From assembly GCA_905480605.1 (NCBI GenBank), contig CAJQRD010000002.1, positions 58,641 through 122,640 on the forward strand: a DNA stretch of 64,000 nt, read 5' to 3'. Positions 60,824 through 64,000 of the stretch are shown one piece after another (the first letter of the stretch is position 1; each line of letters starts with the position of its first letter). The DNA is from an uncultured Saprospiraceae bacterium (GTDB lineage: Bacteria; Bacteroidota; Bacteroidia; Chitinophagales; Saprospiraceae). A program made the position numbers and the translations under genes. The notes below the pieces were generated by a model. The model did no database searches. It saw only the letters and a program-made list of their open reading frames with translations, and had not been told where the DNA came from.

Positions 60824-63016
60824 TTGAAAGACCTATTACTTATTACGCCACCTTTTACCCAGCTGAACACACCCTACCCTGCCACTGCATATATAAAAGG
60901 GTTTTTGAATACTAAAAACATAACTGCTTACCAAGTAGATTTAGGTATTGAAGTCATATTGGACATTTTTTCTAAAGAAGGACTTCAAAAATTATTCGAC
61001 TTTTCCTTCAGTCGTATATCAAATAAAGACAAGAATATCAATCGTATATATGCTTTACGTCACTCCTATATTTCGATTATAAATGAAGTCGTTTTATTCC
61101 TACAAGGTCACAACGATACTTTGGCGCGGCAAGTTTGCTCTGAAAACTACCTTCCCCAGGCATCAAGATTTAACCAGTTAGACGATTTGGAATGGGCTTT
61201 TGGTTCTATGGGAATTCAAGACAAAGCCAAACATCTTTGTACATTATTTATTGAGGATTTGGCAGACTTTATAAAAGTATGTGTAGATCCGCATTTTGGG
61301 TTTAGCCGCTATGCGGAAAAACTAGGTATGAGCGCAAATTCATTTGATGAACTTTATAATGAATTAAAAGGAGTGACATCTTATATTGATGATATAGCTT
61401 TAAAAATACTTGAAGAAAAAATTCAGCTTGCAAACCCTAAGTTAGTTTGTTTTTCTGTACCATTTCCTGGAAATTTATACAGTGCATTCAAATGTGCACA
61501 ATACATCAAAAATGAATATCCAAAAATTAAAATTGCGATGGGGGGCGGATTCCCAAATACAGAATTAAGGTCATTAAAAGATATTAGAGTTTTTGATTTT
61601 TTTGATTTCATAAGCTTAGATGATGGTGAGCTTCCTTTGGAAATTATTACCTCAAACGTATTAAATGCAACAGAATCAAACCCTGATTTAAATTTCTTTA
61701 AACGCACATATATTAAAGAAAACAATCAAGTACTCTATAATAATTTCAGTCTGAGACCTGACTACAAACAAGAAGCACTTGGAACTCCTGACTATAGTGA
61801 TCTACTTCTTGAAAAGTATATTTCAGTCATTGAAATTGCAAATCCAATGCACAGCCTTTGGAGTGATGGTCGATGGAACAAACTAACAATGGCGCACGGC
61901 TGTTATTGGGGGAAGTGTACCTTTTGTGATGTATCTCTAGATTATATTAAACTATACGAGCCATTAACTGCAACTATGATTGTAGATCGAATGGAAAACT
62001 TGATATTTCAAACAGGTGAACGTGGATTCCACTTTGTTGATGAAGCAGCACCTCCAGCTTTGATGCGTGCAGTAGCGCTTGAGATTTTAAGACGAGAATT
62101 AAAAGTTAGTTGGTGGACAAACATCAGGTTTGAAAAGAGTTTTACAAGCAACCTATGTAAACTATTGCAAGCATCAGGGTGTATAGCCGTATCTGGCGGA
62201 TTAGAAGTCGCGTCAGATAGACTCTTAAAACTAATACAAAAAGGTGTAACAGTTGAACAAGTTTCTCGAGTATGTCGAAATCTAGAATCTAACGGTATTA
62301 TGGTTCATGCTTACCTTATGTATGCTTATCCCACTCAAACAATTCAAGAAACCATTGACAGTTTAGAAATGGTTAGACAAATGTTTGAGCAAGGCGTTCT
62401 ACGATCTGGATTTTGGCATCAGTTTGCAATGACCGCACACAGTCCCGTTGGACTAGACCCAGATGCTTATCATGTCACTCCACTTAAAAAAGAAATAACC
62501 TTTGCCGATAACGAAGTTGCATTTGAAGATTCAACTGGCATTGATCACAGCTTATTTAGCTTTGGACTGAAGAAATCACTTTTCAATTATATGCATGGTG
62601 TTTGTTTTGAATATGATCTCCAAGATTGGTTTGATTTTGAAATTCCACAAACAACTATACAACAAGATTATATAGCACGCAGTTTGGAATACATTCCTAT
62701 TCCTGAAATGAAAAACAGTACCAAGTTGATTTGGTTACCTATAGAATCAATAGATTCTAAAACAGTGGAAGGAGAAGGATCAGATAAAATGAGAATCAGC
62801 GTTCATTTACTGAATGACATTTTTGAAATAGATATGCCAAAACTACAAGCAAAATGGTTATTAAACGTATTACCAAGTATGACGCCTTCAGCAGAAGAGA
62901 TTATGACATATGGTCAATTGAAAAAATCATATGAAAAGGAATTTGAAGACTTTACATTATTCTGGTATACTTATGTAATTGGCCATTTGAACGAGGTTGG
63001 ACTTTTGATATTATAG
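60824..63016 (+). CDS. B12-binding-type radical SAM protein
   Basis: A 730-residue protein. The N-terminal part (DLLLITPPFTQLNTPYPATA, about 3-45, and PKLVCFSVPFPGNLYSAF to AMGGGFPNTELRS at 205-250) has the Rossmann-like layout of cobalamin-binding radical SAM enzymes. The radical SAM cluster motif is GCYWGKCTFCD with cysteines 360, 365 and 368, spacing Cx4Cx2C instead of the canonical Cx3Cx2C. ISGGLEVASDRLLKLIQKGV-like text (read as VSGGLEVASDRLLKLIQKGV) is a typical SAM-binding region. The start is a TTG at 60824, since the family N-terminus begins there. It is transcribed divergently from the glycosyltransferase. Reaction unknown; a cobalamin-dependent methylation or a RiPP/lipid modification is possible. 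Confidence 0.78.
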   Translation: MKDLLLITPPFTQLNTPYPATAYIKGFLNTKNITAYQVDLGIEVILDIFSKEGLQKLFDFSFSRISNKDKNINRIYALRHSYISIINEVVLFLQGHNDTLARQVCSENYLPQASRFNQLDDLEWAFGSMGIQDKAKHLCTLFIEDLADFIKVCVDPHFGFSRYAEKLGMSANSFDELYNELKGVTSYIDDIALKILEEKIQLANPKLVCFSVPFPGNLYSAFKCAQYIKNEYPKIKIAMGGGFPNTELRSLKDIRVFDFFDFISLDDGELPLEIITSNVLNATESNPDLNFFKRTYIKENNQVLYNNFSLRPDYKQEALGTPDYSDLLLEKYISVIEIANPMHSLWSDGRWNKLTMAHGCYWGKCTFCDVSLDYIKLYEPLTATMIVDRMENLIFQTGERGFHFVDEAAPPALMRAVALEILRRELKVSWWTNIRFEKSFTSNLCKLLQASGCIAVSGGLEVASDRLLKLIQKGVTVEQVSRVCRNLESNGIMVHAYLMYAYPTQTIQETIDSLEMVRQMFEQGVLRSGFWHQFAMTAHSPVGLDPDAYHVTPLKKEITFADNEVAFEDSTGIDHSLFSFGLKKSLFNYMHGVCFEYDLQDWFDFEIPQTTIQQDYIARSLEYIPIPEMKNSTKLIWLPIESIDSKTVEGEGSDKMRISVHLLNDIFEIDMPKLQAKWLLNVLPSMTPSAEEIMTYGQLKKSYEKEFEDFTLFWYTYVIGHLNEVGLLIL

Positions 63017-63131
63017 TTTAACTTATTTTACAAGATGAACATCTGAGCAAATAATGACAAGCTATTGTCAAAAATAACAGAATTATAAATTTTTAGGGGT
63101 AAACCATGATTATTTAAAATAATTCATTTAT

Positions 63132-63139
63132 TACATTTG
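63132..63139 (+). promoter_or_regulatory. Candidate -7 box for the M43 protease gene
   Basis: TACATTTG matches TAnnTTTG and lies 83 bp upstream of the ATG at 63223. No -33 TTTG at the expected distance. Confidence 0.4.
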
Positions 63140-63222
63140 TAATCGCCCCACAACTCATTCCCGAGTTTTTAGATGCTTGATAATAACGACATTAATTACT
63201 TAACAAAATAATATTTTAATTT

Positions 63223-64000
63223 ATGAAATTGAAATTACTACTACTCGTTTGCTTGTTAGTTTCTACATTAACAATACAAGCTCAAAGAAATTGTGGATCA
63301 ATGGACCACTTACATAATTTACTTGAAAAAGATCATAGTCTTGAAAAAAGAATGCTATCCATTGAAAAGGCAACCCAACAATTTATTAACAACCCGCAAA
63401 AAGCTGTAAACGGAATAATAACAATTCCAGTAGTTGTACATGTTGTCTATAGAACATCCACAGAAAACATAAGTACTGCACAAGTTAATTCTCAAATTGC
63501 AATATTAAATGAGGATTTTAGAAGATTAAACAGTGATGCAACATCTCAATGACCACAAGCGGCTGATTCAGAAATCGAGTTTTGTTTGGCTACTGTAGAT
63601 CCAAATGGAAATTCAACTACCGGAATTACAAGAACTTCAACAACAGTAACCGCACATGGAACAAATGATTCAGTAAAGTTTAATTCCTCTGGAGGAAAAG
63701 ATGCATGGCCAGCAGGAGATTACTTAAACATTTGGGTATGTAACATTGGGGGTGGTATTTTAGGATACGCTCAATTTCCAGGAGGACCTGCCAACACAGA
63801 TGGTGTCGTAAATGGACACCAATATTTTGGTAATACAGGAACAGCAACCGCTCCTTTCAATCTAGGAAGAACACTTACTCATGAAGTTGGACACTATCTT
63901 AATTTAAGACACATCTGGGGAGATGGAAACTGTAACGCTGACGACTTCGTATCTGACACACCTACTTCAGATGCACCGAATTACGGTTGTGCATCAACAC
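63223..64000 (+). pseudogene. M43 (pappalysin-like) zinc metalloprotease with an in-frame TGA, continues beyond the window
   Basis: A secreted metalloprotease (signal peptide MKLKLLLLVCLLVSTLTIQA, then Q). The reading frame runs from the ATG at 63223 through codon 109 to a TGA (63550-63552), and then continues open in the same frame to the window end. The part after the stop reads [20 protein letters not shown] and includes the intact zinc motif [11 protein letters not shown] (codon 220 on) and [10 protein letters not shown]. The TGA stands where a Trp codon (TGG) would fit the family ([13 protein letters not shown]), so a single G-to-A change explains it. Other genes here end in TGA, so recoding is not expected. 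Either a nonsense mutation or a sequencing error. Continues beyond 64000, so the C-terminal sorting domain is not seen. Confidence 0.75.

Overview
The window looks like chromosome of a low-GC member of the Bacteroidota. I infer this from type IX secretion (T9SS) C-terminal sorting domains on several secreted proteins, TonB-dependent receptors with carboxypeptidase-like plug extensions, a fused secDF gene, an HU-CCDC81/SPOR protein, many short lipoprotein signals, and several candidate -7 promoter boxes of the Bacteroidota type TAnnTTTG. The environment and exact family cannot be read from the sequence; a Saprospiria- or Flavobacteriia-like gliding or aquatic organism is a guess. I see no rRNA, tRNA, CRISPR array, integrase or intact transposase.

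Layout. 1-7.1 kb: start of obg (reverse strand), a strong 18-bp palindrome, then forward genes for a crotonase, a histone-deacetylase-like hydrolase, PriA, a membrane-anchored MutS-like ATPase and a DinB-like protein. 7.1-20 kb: a secreted peptidase region (S9 dipeptidyl peptidase, M28+PDZ lipoprotein, TolB-like propeller lipoprotein, second M28 peptidase) with a nitroreductase, a methyltransferase, a decayed GlsB/YeaQ-like pseudogene, a 40-residue membrane protein and a 949-residue FG-GAP/ASPIC T9SS cargo. 20-28 kb: a VAT1-like reductase, a receptor-L-repeat T9SS cargo, a two-repeat cysteine lipoprotein, a TonB receptor with a DUF4249 partner, and an HU-CCDC81/SPOR protein. 28.4-31.4 kb: hemL and a two-component system. 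31.6-39.6 kb (reverse): envelope genes, including a PorE-like OmpA lipoprotein and secDF, interrupted by a 0.33-kb MITE-like element. 39.7-45.7 kb: Kbp-like BON-LysM protein, 2-hydroxyacid dehydrogenase, DUF547 lipoprotein, TonB receptor and threonine-dehydrogenase-like SDR. 46-48.6 kb: a tightly coupled two-gene cassette, one large protein of unknown function and a small PD-(D/E)XK nuclease-like protein. 48.9-54.8 kb: MORN lipoprotein, PolX-PHP with a degraded polymerase site, a heptamer satellite, a DUF1573 lipoprotein, RdgB with a HolD-like partner, and IlvE. 55-64 kb: a TonB receptor with a secreted, apparently inactive alpha/beta hydrolase, a family 2 glycosyltransferase, a B12-type radical SAM protein, and an M43 metalloprotease interrupted by one in-frame TGA.

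The genes fall into two themes. One is ordinary replication, repair and metabolism (obg, priA, polX, rdgB, hemL, ilvE). The other is the cell-envelope and secretion system typical of the phylum. The best leads for something undescribed are the two-gene nuclease cassette (45964-48628), the MITE-like element (35467-35795), the TonB receptor/pseudo-hydrolase pair (55077-59557) and the HolD-like protein next to rdgB (53135-53563).
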